A stretch of 64,000 nt of DNA from Ctenosaura bakeri. Lineage: Eukaryota > Chordata > Lepidosauria > Squamata > Iguanidae. Location: assembly GCA_948474755.1 (NCBI GenBank), contig CAOLHI010001814.1, positions 289,647-353,646 of the forward strand, read 5' to 3'. Positions 47,704 through 60,300 of the stretch are shown piece by piece. The notes beneath the pieces are model-generated. The model was not told the origin of the DNA, made no database searches, and was given only the letters and a program-made list of their open reading frames with translations. Both the position numbers and the translations under genes were made by a program. Positions within the stretch are counted from its first letter, which is position 1. Each line of letters opens with the position of its first letter.

Positions 47704-47893
47704 ATTAGCATTTTGCAGTGTTTGGGTCTCTTTTGTTCCAACTTACCTAAGCTGTAGAGGAAAAGACATGGTGGCTGTGGAGATCTTCTCTACTGCTGGG
47801 CCATTTTCATGTATCTATTCCCCCCAAACTTATATCATTTTGCTGATGCCTGAGCTGAACAACAGAGAGCAGCTGATGAGGCCAAAAAATTGA
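47704..47893 (+). pseudogene. V2R unit E: tail of a 7TM exon
   Basis: The frame reads [20 protein letters not shown], then MVAVEIFS and a shortened TM7 ([18 protein letters not shown]), ending REQLMRPKN with TGA at 47891-47893. TM7 is four residues shorter than in the paralogues (12-nt net in-frame loss). Everything upstream of TM6 is missing. Sequence before 47704 has no receptor homology that I can see. Confidence 0.88.
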
Positions 47894-48199
47894 ACAATTT
47901 AAATATAAGTGGGATTTGATCCATTTAATCAAGCTGAAATGAGTTCTATTGCAGGTAACCATGGCACTTCAGGAATCTGTGATTGATTTTGTTCCATTTC
48001 TCTAAACATCACCTGCGTTTTCTTCCTCTACTTGTTTTTTCAGTCATATTCCATGATTTTGCTTTGCATCCAAACACGCATATACATATTTAGAAAATAA
48101 CTCAGATTTTTGTACAGGATTCCCATTGTCCAATTTCTAATGTATTGTGCCTAATGTATGAATTTGTTTATTCATTGGACTTAATTTTATTTGGGTGAC

Positions 48200-48463
48200 A
48201 TGCATATAGTTTTACCAAATTATATGCATTTTACCCATTCAAATTTAAATATGTGTACATTATCTCATCTCCATTTTATTCACCTGAAATATTATAGCAA
48301 GTGCCCAAATTCTGAAGGAAAGGTACATTTGTTCTCACAATGAGTTTCAATAAAAATTAAAGTGTTGTTGAAACTGGAGAATGAATCAAAGAGAATTTTT
48401 CCCATTCCTTCTTCAGAGAATCAACCAAAGAATTTCTTGCTTTCTCTTTCTCTCTTTCTCCTT
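48200..48463 (+). other. 3' flank of unit E, duplicated with unit D
   Basis: TACATTTGTTCTCACAATGA and the following bases match 44053 onward. The match resumes after the LTR at 49428 and continues to about 49870. Confidence 0.65.
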
Positions 48464-48468
48464 CTACC

Positions 48469-49422
48469 TGTCAGGGGCACGGGCCGGGCTGGGCCCACCG
48501 GTGCCCCTGAAGCCACCTTGGAGGCAGCGGCAGACGCAGCGGATGCTCCAGAGGATGCCGCGGAAGCTGCCGTGGCCGACGGGCCCTTCCTGGAGGCCGC
48601 GGAGGAGGCTGCCATGGCTGCCGGGGCCTACTCGAGCGCTGCGGAGGCCGCCACGGCCAACGGGCCTTGCCTGGAGGCTGCGGAGGAGGTCGCCGGGCCC
48701 GGCGCGACTTACCTGGAGGCCGCAGGATTGGGTCCTTCGCCAACGGGCACGGGGGCGGAGGCGGAGGCCAGCTCACTGGGGAGGGCAGGTCCCGAGCCTG
48801 CTCCCAGGGCTCCGCCCACCCACGGCCCCGATCCGCAGAAGGCCAAAGCCTCCACCTCTCCCGCCCGTGGCCCCGATCCACAGAAGGCCGAGGTCCCCAC
48901 CCACGGCCCCGATCCAGAGGAGGCTGACGTCCCCGCCTCGCCTCCTCCTTTCCAGCAGCGACGGCAGGCCAAGGCGGCCGTCCGCCAGTCCCAGCGACTG
49001 CTGGAGAGGAGGCGAAGGGCGGAGACTCCCAGCTGTGAGGCACAGCACAGCTGCGAGCCCTCAGCCGCACAGACGCGCCGGATTGGCCAGCGCCAGGCTC
49101 TGAGGGCTACTTGAGGCAGGCGCCGGGCAGGGAGGGGCACAGAGCAACAACCGTCAGTCTACCGTGGTCCTGCTGTCCGTGCCTTGTTCCTGCCCGTGCC
49201 TGTGTCCAGCCTCTCCACCTGCCTTGGTGAAGTAACCAGCCTTTTGTTCCTTGCAGCCTTTTATTTCCTGGGTGATGCAACCCTTCATTTCTGTTAAGAC
49301 TGTGTTAAAGCTCTGCCTGCGTTAAGGACAGTTTGCTGTACTTTTTGGTTGCTGGCTGCATTAAAGCTCTGCTCCTCCACCCAGCTCCCCTGCCTCTGCC
49401 TGTCCTCCGCCCGGCACTGACA
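48469..49422 (+). mobile_element. GC-rich solo LTR, 954 bp, with 5-bp target duplication
   Basis: It begins TGTCAGGGGCACGGG and ends CGGCACTGACA, with CTACC on both sides (48464-48468 and 49423-49427). The unit D flank (near 44130) lacks it, so it inserted after the D/E duplication. Its 3' half is related to the LTR at 17330. The 5' half is exceptionally GC-rich and open in several frames on both strands. One + frame of 250 codons has Ala/Glu-rich repeats (EAAEEAA) and three copies of a GPDP(Q/E)(K/E)A unit. I see no gag, pol or env. Confidence 0.8.
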
Positions 49423-49427
49423 CTACC

Positions 49428-51654
49428 ACACTTCTGTTTCTCCCTCTTCTTCTCTCCTACATAATTCTTGTTTCTTCTTTTCTGGAAGCTGCTGTATCGG
49501 GTAGGGATATGGGATGAGATGAGCTCTGTGAGGGCTCTCTATCCCACTCACAAATTTCTTTTGGACAGTATTGGGAGATTAAGGCTATTTAAAGATCAGA
49601 GAAAAACACAAAATATCTTGTGACACATTAAAGATGAACATATTTATTGAACTGCAGAGTACTTCATCACAGGGTAGATATCAACACAAGCAGCCTCAAT
49701 TGCTTTGGCGTATATAAGACAAGAATAGAAAGATTATTCAAAGGCTCAATGAAATTGGCTTAAAGAGAGTCCTCCTAAAGTCCCATTCTTGCCTCACCAC
49801 CCAAGTCCCTGAATAGACTTAAAGACTAGTCCTGCTTCCTCAGGGCAGATTAATCTTGTGCTTTCTGAAGGGTGTTGGGGTGGGGGGACCCAGCAAGGAA
49901 GATCATTGCAGGCTCTGTTCTGGTAACCACTGTGCCATGACAACATCTGTGTCATCAATGAGTGCCACACAGCTAGAGAGAGTAGCCACTGAGAAGAACC
50001 ACTCATCTGCCCTTACTAGATGTGATGAACAAAGAGAAATCTCTCCTTCATGGATCTTAAAATTGGGGAAACATGATCTATGGCATAGCCCTTTACTATT
50101 CTATAGGACTATTCTGAAGACCATATCTTTCTTGAGCTCCACAGATCATAATCAGCACTTTTTCTTGCGAACAGATGTCACTTCAACCATGTCAGAAGAT
50201 GGTATCAATTGTATGATGTTTAGCCATCACTCAAGAGCATTTTGTATTATGCACGTTTTTGGTACATATATGTTTTGACAGGTTTTTGTGTTATTATTAT
50301 CTTATTTAATTCTATTTATTTTTAGATTGTCTTTAAATCATGTGTGTCTGAGAGAAGTGAGAGGTAAAAAAAAAATCTAACAATAAAATTAACAACAACA
50401 GCAACAAAACCCCACCCAGTTATGATGGATCAAGTTGCTTCATTATTGGGTACATTTTGTAACTTTCTTCCTCCCACCTTGGAAATCAGGGCCAGCGATC
50501 TCTAAGTGAAATCCCAGTTATGCATCCAAAGAAAGAAAGAAAGAAAGAAAAGAAAAGACAAGACTGGCAAAGTGGTCACTTCCTAACGCCTCAGCTGATG
50601 CTCTGGTTACTGCTGGAGAGAGATGAGGCATGGAGATGACAATGCCCGATGGTTGTGTGGAGACAACTGGCAACAAGGCCTGTCCTTGCTTTTTCTTTAC
50701 TCAGACTGGAATGGCAGTTTCCCCACCCCAACCTGCAGTCTCTCCAGGTGCCTTGTCAATCCACACACAGCTCTGGCTTTCCCCAAAGCACCACCCTAGT
50801 GTAACCAGGCCAAAACCTTTCAGTTATTAATTAAAACAACTTTAATGATTTATAGTAGTGTGGTTCTGGGTGGTTATAACCAGTGAGAATCATTCAGTTG
50901 AGACCAACTTTATAAGAAAATACAATATTAAAAAAAACACAGAATAAAGTAATGTTTTTATAAATGTGTCCAAGTTCAAACAGATCTTCAGAATACTTTT
51001 AAACAGTTTCTTGTCTCTTTATAACATTATAAAGGCACACGTTTCTCTCTCTTTCTCTGTCTCTTTGTGTCCCTCTCTCTCACACACAGTCCTCTGCCTT
51101 CCCTCTTTGCCAAAGGCTATGTTCTCAAATTTAGGCCACTCTCTCTGACCAGATTTAACAGTGGGGTTTGTCTTCTACCCCTTCCCTTGGCATTCTGTGA
51201 GATGATGCCCCTTCTCATTCAACCACCCTTGAATAAGAGCTCCTCTGGCTGAAGGATTAATCCTTCACCTTGAACCTTATAGTTTGACTCTTCTGGAAAA
51301 CTCTTTCTCTCTTAACCATAACAGAGTACCTACTATAAATACATTCTCATTCAGGCCTTCACTCCTCCTTCCCAGTAAAAGGGGCTGGGCTTTCCTCTGC
51401 AGTAGCCATTGCTCATTGCCTTGTTGTAGGAGTCAGGATACCACTCGCTCTATATTCCCTCATAGGCTGCAAGATCATTTTTGCACCTTTGCCTATGGTG
51501 CCCCAGTCACTTAATCTACCTGAGTAACAATCACAGGTAGCATGAACTGTTCTGGACAAGAAGGACATCCCCCAATTTCCCATTTTTGGGTGAGGATGTG
51601 TGCTCCTGCATCCCCCTGCAACATCAACAGCCACCACTGTTTTTCATGACTTCT
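49428..51654. other. Spacer between units E and F; no gene seen
   Basis: The first 450 bases match the unit D 3' flank. From about 49880 on, short open frames and simple repeats are present but nothing I can name. Confidence 0.45.
50528..50557 (+). repeat. (GAAA)n microsatellite
   Basis: A short AAAG/GAAA run with interruptions at its end. Confidence 0.75.
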
Positions 51655-51655
51655 A

Positions 51656-52079
51656 GGCCCTTTTCACACCTTACCTTCGTCGTGGCAGTGGGGAGTGGTG
51701 CTCACACGAGCAGCCGTTTGTGCGAGCCGCTCATGGCAGCCCTTGTGCCTCCTGCAGCGGCTTGCCGGTTGCGCGACCGTCGCACTAGCGCCCTGCCCCT
51801 TCCTTTCACAGTGCAGCCTGGGAGCTGTAGGTTGCGCTGGGGGAGGAAGCGCAACCGGGCCGGCTTGTTCGGCGCACCGCATGCAGGTAAGTGCGCGAGG
51901 GCCCAGCAAGCATTGTGCGACCGTGCAGTATTTTCGGCATAGAGCCAAAAATAAAAAAAAATGCGTGCACGGCCTGCTTTAGGCTTGTGAGTGTCGTGTG
52001 AGTCGTACGGACCGACACTCCCATTCACACGATGCTCAAGGGGCGCTCACGCAAAAAAAAACTGTGTGAAAAGGGCCCT
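51656..52079. mobile_element. GC-rich non-autonomous DNA transposon, copy 3
   Basis: The ends GGCCCTTTTCACACC and GTGTGAAAAGGGCC are clear inverted repeats, the best preserved of the three copies. The interior is CpG-rich (GTTGCGCGACCGTCGCACTA) and codes for nothing recognisable. Confidence 0.75.
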
Positions 52080-52329
52080 AGACATAGCAGTGGAAGGAAC
52101 TCTTTAGCCACCTGATTTATCTTCTCTCCACCACCCCTTCCCAGCCAGTATTCTCACCCTTTGTGTTCTCTTTGCCAGCCATTTGGGCTAGTGTTTGACT
52201 GAGTCGGCAAAGGGGTATCCCCAAAGATATCTACCAGCACTGAGGCCTCTGGCTGTGCAGCCATTCCCTAATAACTGTGGTTTTAGCAATTGTGCATGCA
52301 AGTTTACAGCAAGTTTCCAAGCCTCTTGG

Positions 52330-52945
52330 CTTTGTGACACAGCTTAAAAAGTAGGATTTTGTAATCATCATAGGTCACAGGGTGAGAATTGACCAGTCAA
52401 AAAGGTAAGAGCTGAGCATCTTCAAGATGTTTTGAGATGCTTCCAAGGAGAAGTTATAAAACTCCTGAGAGGCCATGTGGCCGAAGAGAGAACAAAGGGA
52501 TAACAAAGAGACAACAACCAAGGAACCTCCTGGAGGGGGGTTCTGTGCCAGTAGCAGACTGTAGGCCCTGGCTTCTTTCCTCGTAGAACATCTAAGCCTA
52601 TGAACATCTGTGAGTACTGGAACTAGTTATCTAGTCGCGTGAGGGACTTTTCTGTTATTTTGGAGGCTGGCTGATCTAAAAAATGTATCTGTGCTTTTAT
52701 ATCTGTTTTTGTAATTACTTGTAACTAAGCGTGCCTGGGAGGGGGGAGCCTTCCATGTGTATTATTACCTTGTTATTTGCATGCCTTGAATAAATACGTA
52801 CTGGGAGGGAAAAAGCAGGATTTTGCACTCTCTCTCACCAATTCAAGCCCCCTTGGCCACTTTATCTAGCTTTTAAATTCACCCAGACAGAGTCTCCTCA
52901 CCTAAAGTTCTACGTCCCACCATCCTCTCCTTCCGTTTCAACATT
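52330..52945 (+). mobile_element. LTR-like repeat, plus copy
   Basis: It shares CAAGGAACCTCCTGGAGGGG, TATCTAGTCGCGTGA and TTACTTGTAACTAAGCGTGC with the inverted copy at 38160-38807. It contains GAATAAATACG near 52788. Both edges are approximate. Confidence 0.6.
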
Positions 52946-54045
52946 TATCTTTTGCTAGCAGTTTGTTTTGCAAAGCTTTGGTTTCACTTTGACTTTGTGC
53001 AGCATGACTGCCAACTGCTGGACAGCCTGTAACTTACATACAAAAGGAATAATAATAGTGATAGCCCTAAGAATACCGTTCAAATTGCAATACTGTTCAA
53101 GCAGCATTATTCAATCATAATGCTTAGGAAGGGAAATAATTAAAATATAGGTTGACTATAGAAATAAGGCAACATATTAACAAAGTTAAGAAAGTGTTAG
53201 GGAATTCCTGCTCGGGTATTTCTTGCCTGTAATATGGTTTGTATTGTAAATTAAAAGAACACATCAGGAGATTTAGATGGAATGTACATGTCTCCCAGTT
53301 TTACTGGATGTGGTTGTAAGTCATAAAGTCCACCGTGTCTTTTTTTTTTTTTTTGGCTAACTCTGCGAATAGACTTTGAAAAAAATTGAGTTCTTTTTTT
53401 GCTTCTATACCTTGGAATCCTTTTTTATCTCCTGCTGCACTCCCTTGATGGGCAAGAAAAGAGCTAGAGGTCTTCCAACCTATCAGGAGTCACCTGGAAC
53501 TGACAGCCTAGGAGAACCACTAAGATTTTGGATACAGATTTAAAACATAGACTAAATCCATTGGAATCAATAGGACTCAAGTTACTCAAACAAAGGGAAT
53601 CATGCCGTAGTAGAATCCTATTGATTTTAACGGATCTGCTCCAACACTACTAAATCTAGATTCAGCTCTGTGATTCTGTGTGTGAAACATGCTTTTGCCT
53701 GTAATGCCATAAAGAGCCAATTGTTCTGACAGGTGATTACCACCCCTGTAATTTTGAAATAAGCCAAGAGGCTATTGACTTCTTCTCATAGTCCCTAAGG
53801 AATTCTCGTTGTAATCAGTGGAATTTAGGAAGTGAACACTGAAATTGGTCTTAATTTCCTCTATGCCTGGAGATTTCTCACTACAGAGGGAGCTCTGTCA
53901 ATCCCATTTCCCCCCTGTTTTCAACCAGCCAAATAAATACCCATCCTTAAGAGGCTTTGATACAGAACTAAATCGCTGTGTAGCAACGGATGGAGTATTT
54001 CTCTAAACACAAATTTTCTTCAAAGCTTGTGGTGTGTTGCAAAAG
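52946..54045 (+). other. 5' flank of V2R unit F; no gene seen
   Basis: The AT-rich sequence does not match the flanks of units A-D, consistent with F belonging to an older branch. A poly-T run lies at 53340-53354. No promoter element can be assigned with confidence. Confidence 0.4.
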
Positions 54046-54302
54046 ATGGGTTGTTTCTCTGAAGACCTCTTTCCGTCAAAGGTGGTGGTATTTCTGGCCC
54101 TGGCTTTAGTGTTGCTCTCAGTCAGTGTGTGCAAGATTCTCCCTGTTCTTAAATGTGCAGTTGGGAAGCCTCTGCCTATTCTTCACAAGTATTGTCATGC
54201 AGGAGACCTGATCATGCCTGCAGTGATTTCACAGACTGCCATCTTTTGGGAAGAGAAAGATTTCAGGCAACAGCCTAATCAGCTATCTGCTCAGCACATC
54301 TT
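54046..54302 (+). CDS. V2R unit F exon 1
   Basis: The start is the only in-frame ATG before the hydrophobic segment. The exon encodes the signal peptide, [15 protein letters not shown] and an end QLSAQHI plus two bases at TT|GTAAGC. Confidence 0.82.
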
Positions 54303-57300
54303 GTAAGCAGCTCAATATTCTGACTGAATAATTTATTAATTTCCCTTTCACAGTTATCTTTAAATCAGTTGTACGTTTTTAGAAATTAGCTTTCTAAGTC
54401 ATATGGAAAAACTGTATCAGCTTAGCACTCTTCTGAGTCCTTTAGTAACAATGGCCATTTCCACACTACACTGTGATAGTGTTCTTATTCCACTTTCAAC
54501 ATCCTCTGGAATCCTGGGGTTTGCAGTTCAAGGAGGGGCCTTTAGAATTCTCAGCCAGAGAGTTCTTTGGTATCAGTAAACTACAAACCCCAGAATTCCA
54601 TAGGATGTTGAAAGTGGAATAATAGCACTCGAACAGTGTAGTGTGGAAATGGCCAATGATTAGGTGGAAGATTTGAAAATGAACATTGTGAGTGTATGTT
54701 TACATGTGTTACCTGCCATGAGACAATATGCTTATCTGTGCTGAATGTTTGTACCTTCTCTCAAAGACTATTAGAAATCACTGCTGGGATTATAATTTCC
54801 TGATAATTTTTGTATGTCCATTTTCCCATATTCACCATCCCATGATGTGAATAATTCTTTACCAACAGTAACTACTTTCCATGTTGCTGATGAAGTGAGT
54901 TGGAGTCTATAAAATATTGCATTCAGTAAAACTTGTTCAGTCTTTAAAATATCATAAGACTTCTTGTTTTTGCTGCAAAAGAGTAACATGATTTTACACA
55001 CGTTAACTACTAATTGATGAAGCAATAGCTATTATGGGACGGTGTCCAAAAAGTCCTTGAAAGATTGCCGCCAGTTCTCATCTATTCCCTCAACTAGTCT
55101 GTTTTAAAACACTGTTTTATCAACCATATCATGAACTGAAAAGTAACTGTAGTTTTATACTGAACCAGATGCTTAGTCAAATGACATGTAATTCTCATTA
55201 CAGGGGGACAACTCAGTTTTATCAGCACATCCTGGCCTTGGTGTTTGCTGTAAAGGAAATCAACGAGAATCCACAGATCTTACCGAATGTCACTCTGGGC
55301 TTCCATATCTATGATAACAATTTTTATCCAAGTTTGACCTATCAAGCCACAATGGAGCTTCTCTCCACTCAAGGAAGTTTTGTCCCTAACTACAAGTGTG
55401 ATGGCCAAAAGAGCTTGCCAGCTATCATTGGGGGACCTAATGCTAACATTTGTCCCCACATGGCAGACATTCTACGCATCTACAAAGTTGCACAAGTAAG
55501 AGGACCCCCTAAAAGATGGGAAATGGGATGAAGATCTAGGCTGGCTTCCTGTCAATGGCATACCTAGGTTGAAGTGAAATTGATGCCAGTACACATAACT
55601 TTTTGGGTTGTGGTAGGTAGAGGAACTAAGACTCTCCATCTGATATTATTCCATCCTCAATCCACCTCCCTGTCCTTAGGCTGGGTGCTCCTTCCTCACA
55701 GTCAGTCAGTGCCAGGATTGGGTGCAGGTGATTTGAAGAACCATCTCTTCCTTGATGAGACTATTAGAGGTCTAACCTCTTCAGGAAAGGCTCTTCCCTT
55801 TGTCCCAACACATCTCATACTCATTTGGTGGGAACAAGGGAGAGGCCTTCTGAGTGGCTGCTCCCAAAGTTTGGAACTGCCTTCCTAGCGAGGCCAGGAT
55901 GGACTCATCCTTACTCTCCTTCTGTCAGCAACTCAAAACATTTTTATGCCATCAAGCTTTTACACACTGACTGTTGTGGGGTTTTAATGCTGTGCAGTGC
56001 TCTTTTTAATGTTTATATACAGTATTTTCATGAATTTTAATTTACCCAGAAGAAGAGTTCAGCCTACTATGGTATCTGTATCTGTACCTCTTTCATTTTA
56101 TTCTCCATTGCTTTTTTTCCGTTTCAGCTCACATATAGCTCTGCTCCAGAAAAGAATGACAAAAATGATGCTATCTTCTTCCATTGGATGCTCCCAAATG
56201 GGACTAAGCGATACTTAGGACTTTACCATTTACTGCTACATTTTAAGTGGACGTGGATTGGGGTGATCTATGAAGACTTGGAGAGTGCACAGCCATTTGT
56301 AATGATGTTGCTTACGTTGTTTTCCCAGAACGGTATTTGTTTTGACTTCATTGAGAAATTACCAGGAATGAATTTTGCCAGTGATCTCTCCAAATTGTTA
56401 GCAGATAGCACAGCCACATTTCAGATTGTTACTGAAAGTACTGCTACTGTCGTGATTGTTCATGGTGAAGTTCAGAGCATGGCCACTTTGAGGACTGCAA
56501 TATGCTTTTTAGACTCTGAAGGCATATCATTTGAACAAGGAAAAGTCTGGATTCTGACAGGGGAGACAGATTTCACATCATTTTCCTTTCAAAGAACCAT
56601 GGGCATTCATTTCCTCCATGGTGCCTTATCCTTTGCAGTTCATTCAAAAGAGGTGGTAGGATTCCGACAGTTTCTGCAGACAAGAAACCATATATCAGAA
56701 AAAGGAGATGGATTTGTTAGGGATTTCTGGCAAGATGCATTTAATTGCTTATTCCCCAGCTCTGCCATATATGAGATGGATGGGAAGATCTGCACTGGAG
56801 AGGAGAAACTGGAGACTCTTCCAAGCTCTATTTTCGAAGTGAGCATAACAGGTTACAGCTACAGCATTTATAATGCAGTCTATGCCCTGACCCATGCTTT
56901 CCAGGCCATGCACTCATCCCCATTGAAAAGGAGAACAAGGATGACTGGAGGGAGATGGAATACCTTTACTCAGAATCCATGGCAGGTAATGTTCTTAGCA
57001 TAAGACACGATGAGCATTATTCCAACAGCCACAATCAGCTTTCCCAAAACTGGGACTTTCCAGGTATTGTCAGCTATGGCTGCCATCATCCTTGACCACC
57101 ACTTATACAAAAGACTCTTACAGCACTTTTCTGACTTTCCCCCTTTCATCCATTTCATATAACGAAGGAGACTGAGGTCGGTTACATATTACACAAATAT
57201 AGCTGTATGATTCCACTTTAACTCCTATGATTCCATCCTTTGAAATCCGGGATTTGCATTTCAGGGAGGGGCATTTAGAACTCTCCACCAAAGACATCTA

Positions 57301-60300
57301 GTGCCTCACCAGACACCAAACCTCAGGCTTTCTTATGATTCAGACATGGGAATTAAAGTGGAATCAGAGTGCTCTATTTCTGTATTGTGAAAGAGTTCCA
57401 AGTCTACAAAAGCTGATGGTAACCACTTTCTTTCAGTTGGCTTGAAGATGCTGCAAGATTCCTTCGCTTACCGATGCAACGTAACACACCTATGTCTTAG
57501 AGTTCAACTACATTATTAATACAGTCTGAGTAGACACGTATGCACATAGCTGGGACCCTAAATATAAACTGATCTGGCTCTTTGAAGAACTTTTGGGTCT
57601 CTTCAGCCCTACATATGAAAGAGATCTCCTTCAATCTGAACACATGAGCTTTCTTCAATCTGCACATTTTTCCAGATTTTGCAATGCAATTTTCAGATGT
57701 TTATAAAACTCAGTTGGGCCTCCTAAAGCCCTAGCAATATCTTGGTTAGATGAACCTATGCGTGCATTAAAGTCGCCGACAAATACCAATGGAACTAAAG
57801 GGAAATCATACTCTAACTCGCATAGATATTCTTCTAACTTACACCAGTAATTTGGATCATAATAAGGTGAGGTACAGGGGGGAACATAGATGTTAACAAA
57901 AATATAAGAGTGGTGTACATTTTTAATAAAAACGGCCATGTAAAAAGGCAACGAAAGGATAACAAAGGTTAGTGCTGAGTGACTGATGTTGCTAATAGAG
58001 CCCCATGCCAGATATCTCACAGATCCAATTAAGTCTCATTTCAATGGCTATGCAAACTCCACTGGGACCCTAAATATAAACTGATCTGGCTCTTTGAAGA
58101 ACTTTTGGGTCTCTTCAGCCTACATCCTTAGGCAATGCTTGCCTTTATTTCTCCAGATCATCAGTTGACTCCACCATTAATTCCTGCCTCAGCTGGAGCA
58201 CTATTAAAAATGAACAAATTTTTTGCAAGAAATGAATCAGGGAAGTCATAGAGATATCCTTCTTAACTCAAACAGTTCTCTTTAACCAACAGGAGGGAGC
58301 TCTGAGTTTTGACCTGAAATTTTCACAGTAAACTGTACTGAAAGGCTGAAATGCAAATGAATCTTCTACTCAGAATCTCAAAATACAAAAAAGAGTTAAA
58401 AATGAGTAAAACTTCTTATAATCTCTTTGATTAGAAAGACTTCTGAACTTATTTTCTTTCTTCTCAGAATGAAACAAGCAAAGATGCATCACCCTAGCTG
58501 TTACCTTCTCTACCACTGTCACAAGTATTAGTCTGACTCAAACTTTTTAAAGAGACTATTAACCATAGAATCAAAAGACGGTCGAAGTATGTATCCTTAT
58601 GTGGCTGTGCTTTCCCCCACTTAGATCCCTCACTACCTGAGAGGTCTATCATTCAACAATAGTGCTGGGGAGAAGCTTTCCTTTGACCAAAACGGAGAAC
58701 TCATTGGTGGACACGATATTGTCAACTGGGTCACATTCCCAAATCTGTCCTTTCTTCGAGTTCAAGTTGGGAGTACAGATTCACAGGCTTCCACAGACCC
58801 ATTCTTCACCATTGATGAAGATGCCATTGAGTGGCCCAGCACGTTTAATCAGGCAAGGTCTATACAACATACTTTTGTGTGTTTAAAGTAGCTTATTATC
58901 TGAACACTAAATTCCTCTATCTCTAGAAAAAGGTTAGAATTTCATTTCAGTTTATTTTAAGAAAATGAGGTCAATTGCTTCATATTCAGGTTGGAACAGA
59001 TTTGAAATGAAAAAGCCTTGTATGGGTAAGAAAACTCTACGCTCTTGAACATCTCAGTTGTTGTTCTGATATATTGAACCATGTTGCTCCTGAAGTAGGG
59101 TTGCCATCTGTTTTTTTGTTTTTTTCCTTGTGAAGGTCTTCCTCTTTACTATCTGCATGGCAGGCAGGTGCAAGATGGTCCTCTCCATATGTTGAATTTG
59201 ATTGATGTAAAGGAGTAAAAATATTGTTCCGGTTCATACACAAAGATCAATTTATCCTCAGTCACCTTATTTCTATTTAAGATAGAAAGTATGTCTTAAA
59301 AATGAATGCATGAGGAAGTGTAAACAATGGATTTTCCAAACTTGTGTACTAACCTTGGCCACCCCATTAGTGATACATGTTCAAATTACTTTTTCACCTG
59401 GCAAAATTTGGGAAATGTGTTTCCTTATATGCGTTTCCAGCAACCCCGTGAACAAGATTATACTGGATCAGTTCCAGTCAGTGAGTACCGAGGACGTAGA
59501 CAAGCTCCTTGGAAAGGTAAGAAGGACAACTTGCCCTCTTGATCCCTGCCCTTCATGGCTGGTCGTCCAGGGAGGAGTTGCAATTAAGACGTACTTAAGA
59601 CATATTATTAATGCATCCTTCAGGGAGGGCAATTTTCCAGCTTGTTTAAAAGAAGCGATTATACGGCCGCTTCTAAAAAAGCCCTCCCTAGATCCCCTGG
59701 ATATGAATAATTACAGACCAGTCTCCCATTTTCCATTTTTAAGCAAGGTGATCGAGACGGCTGTTGCCCTTCAGCTCCAAGCTGTCTTGGATGAAACAGA
59801 TTATCCAGATCCATTTCAAACTGGCTTCAGGGCAGGATATGGAGTTGAGACTGCCATGGTCGCCTTAGTGGATGATCTACGCCTAGGTATCGACAGGGGA
59901 AGTGTGACCCTGCTGGTACTCCTGGACCTCTCAGCGGCTTTCGATACCATAGACCACGGTATCCTTCTGGAACGCCTGAGAGGGCTGGGGATCGGAGGCA
60001 CTGCACTTAAGTGGTTCCGGTCCTATCTCTCAGGTAGATACCAGATGGTGATGCTTGGGGACAGCTGCTCCTCGAAAAAGGAGCTTAAATCTGGCGTCCC
60101 TCAGGGCGCCGTCCTGTCCCCAATGCTATTTAACATCTACATGAAACCGCTGGGAGAGATCATCAGGAGGCATGGAGCAAGGTGCTATCAGTATGCTGAT
60201 GACACCCAGATATATCTCTCCATGCCTCGGATAACAGCATCAACTAAGGATGGCATCTCACCTCTAAATGAATGCCTAGAAGCAGTAATGGACTGGATGA

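Noticed and set aside
48362..49114. 250-codon open frame as a host gene
   Set aside because: It lies almost wholly in a solo LTR with target duplication, starts in flanking intergenic DNA, and overlapping frames on both strands are equally open, as expected from high GC.
57655..58020. Nuclease gene on the minus strand
   Set aside because: GDFNARIG and NIYVPP are LINE endonuclease motifs and the domain is incomplete at both ends.
58662..58886. 74-codon frame over unit F exon 4
   Set aside because: Wrong frame; the true exon frame starting at 58625 has receptor homology and no internal Met near its start.
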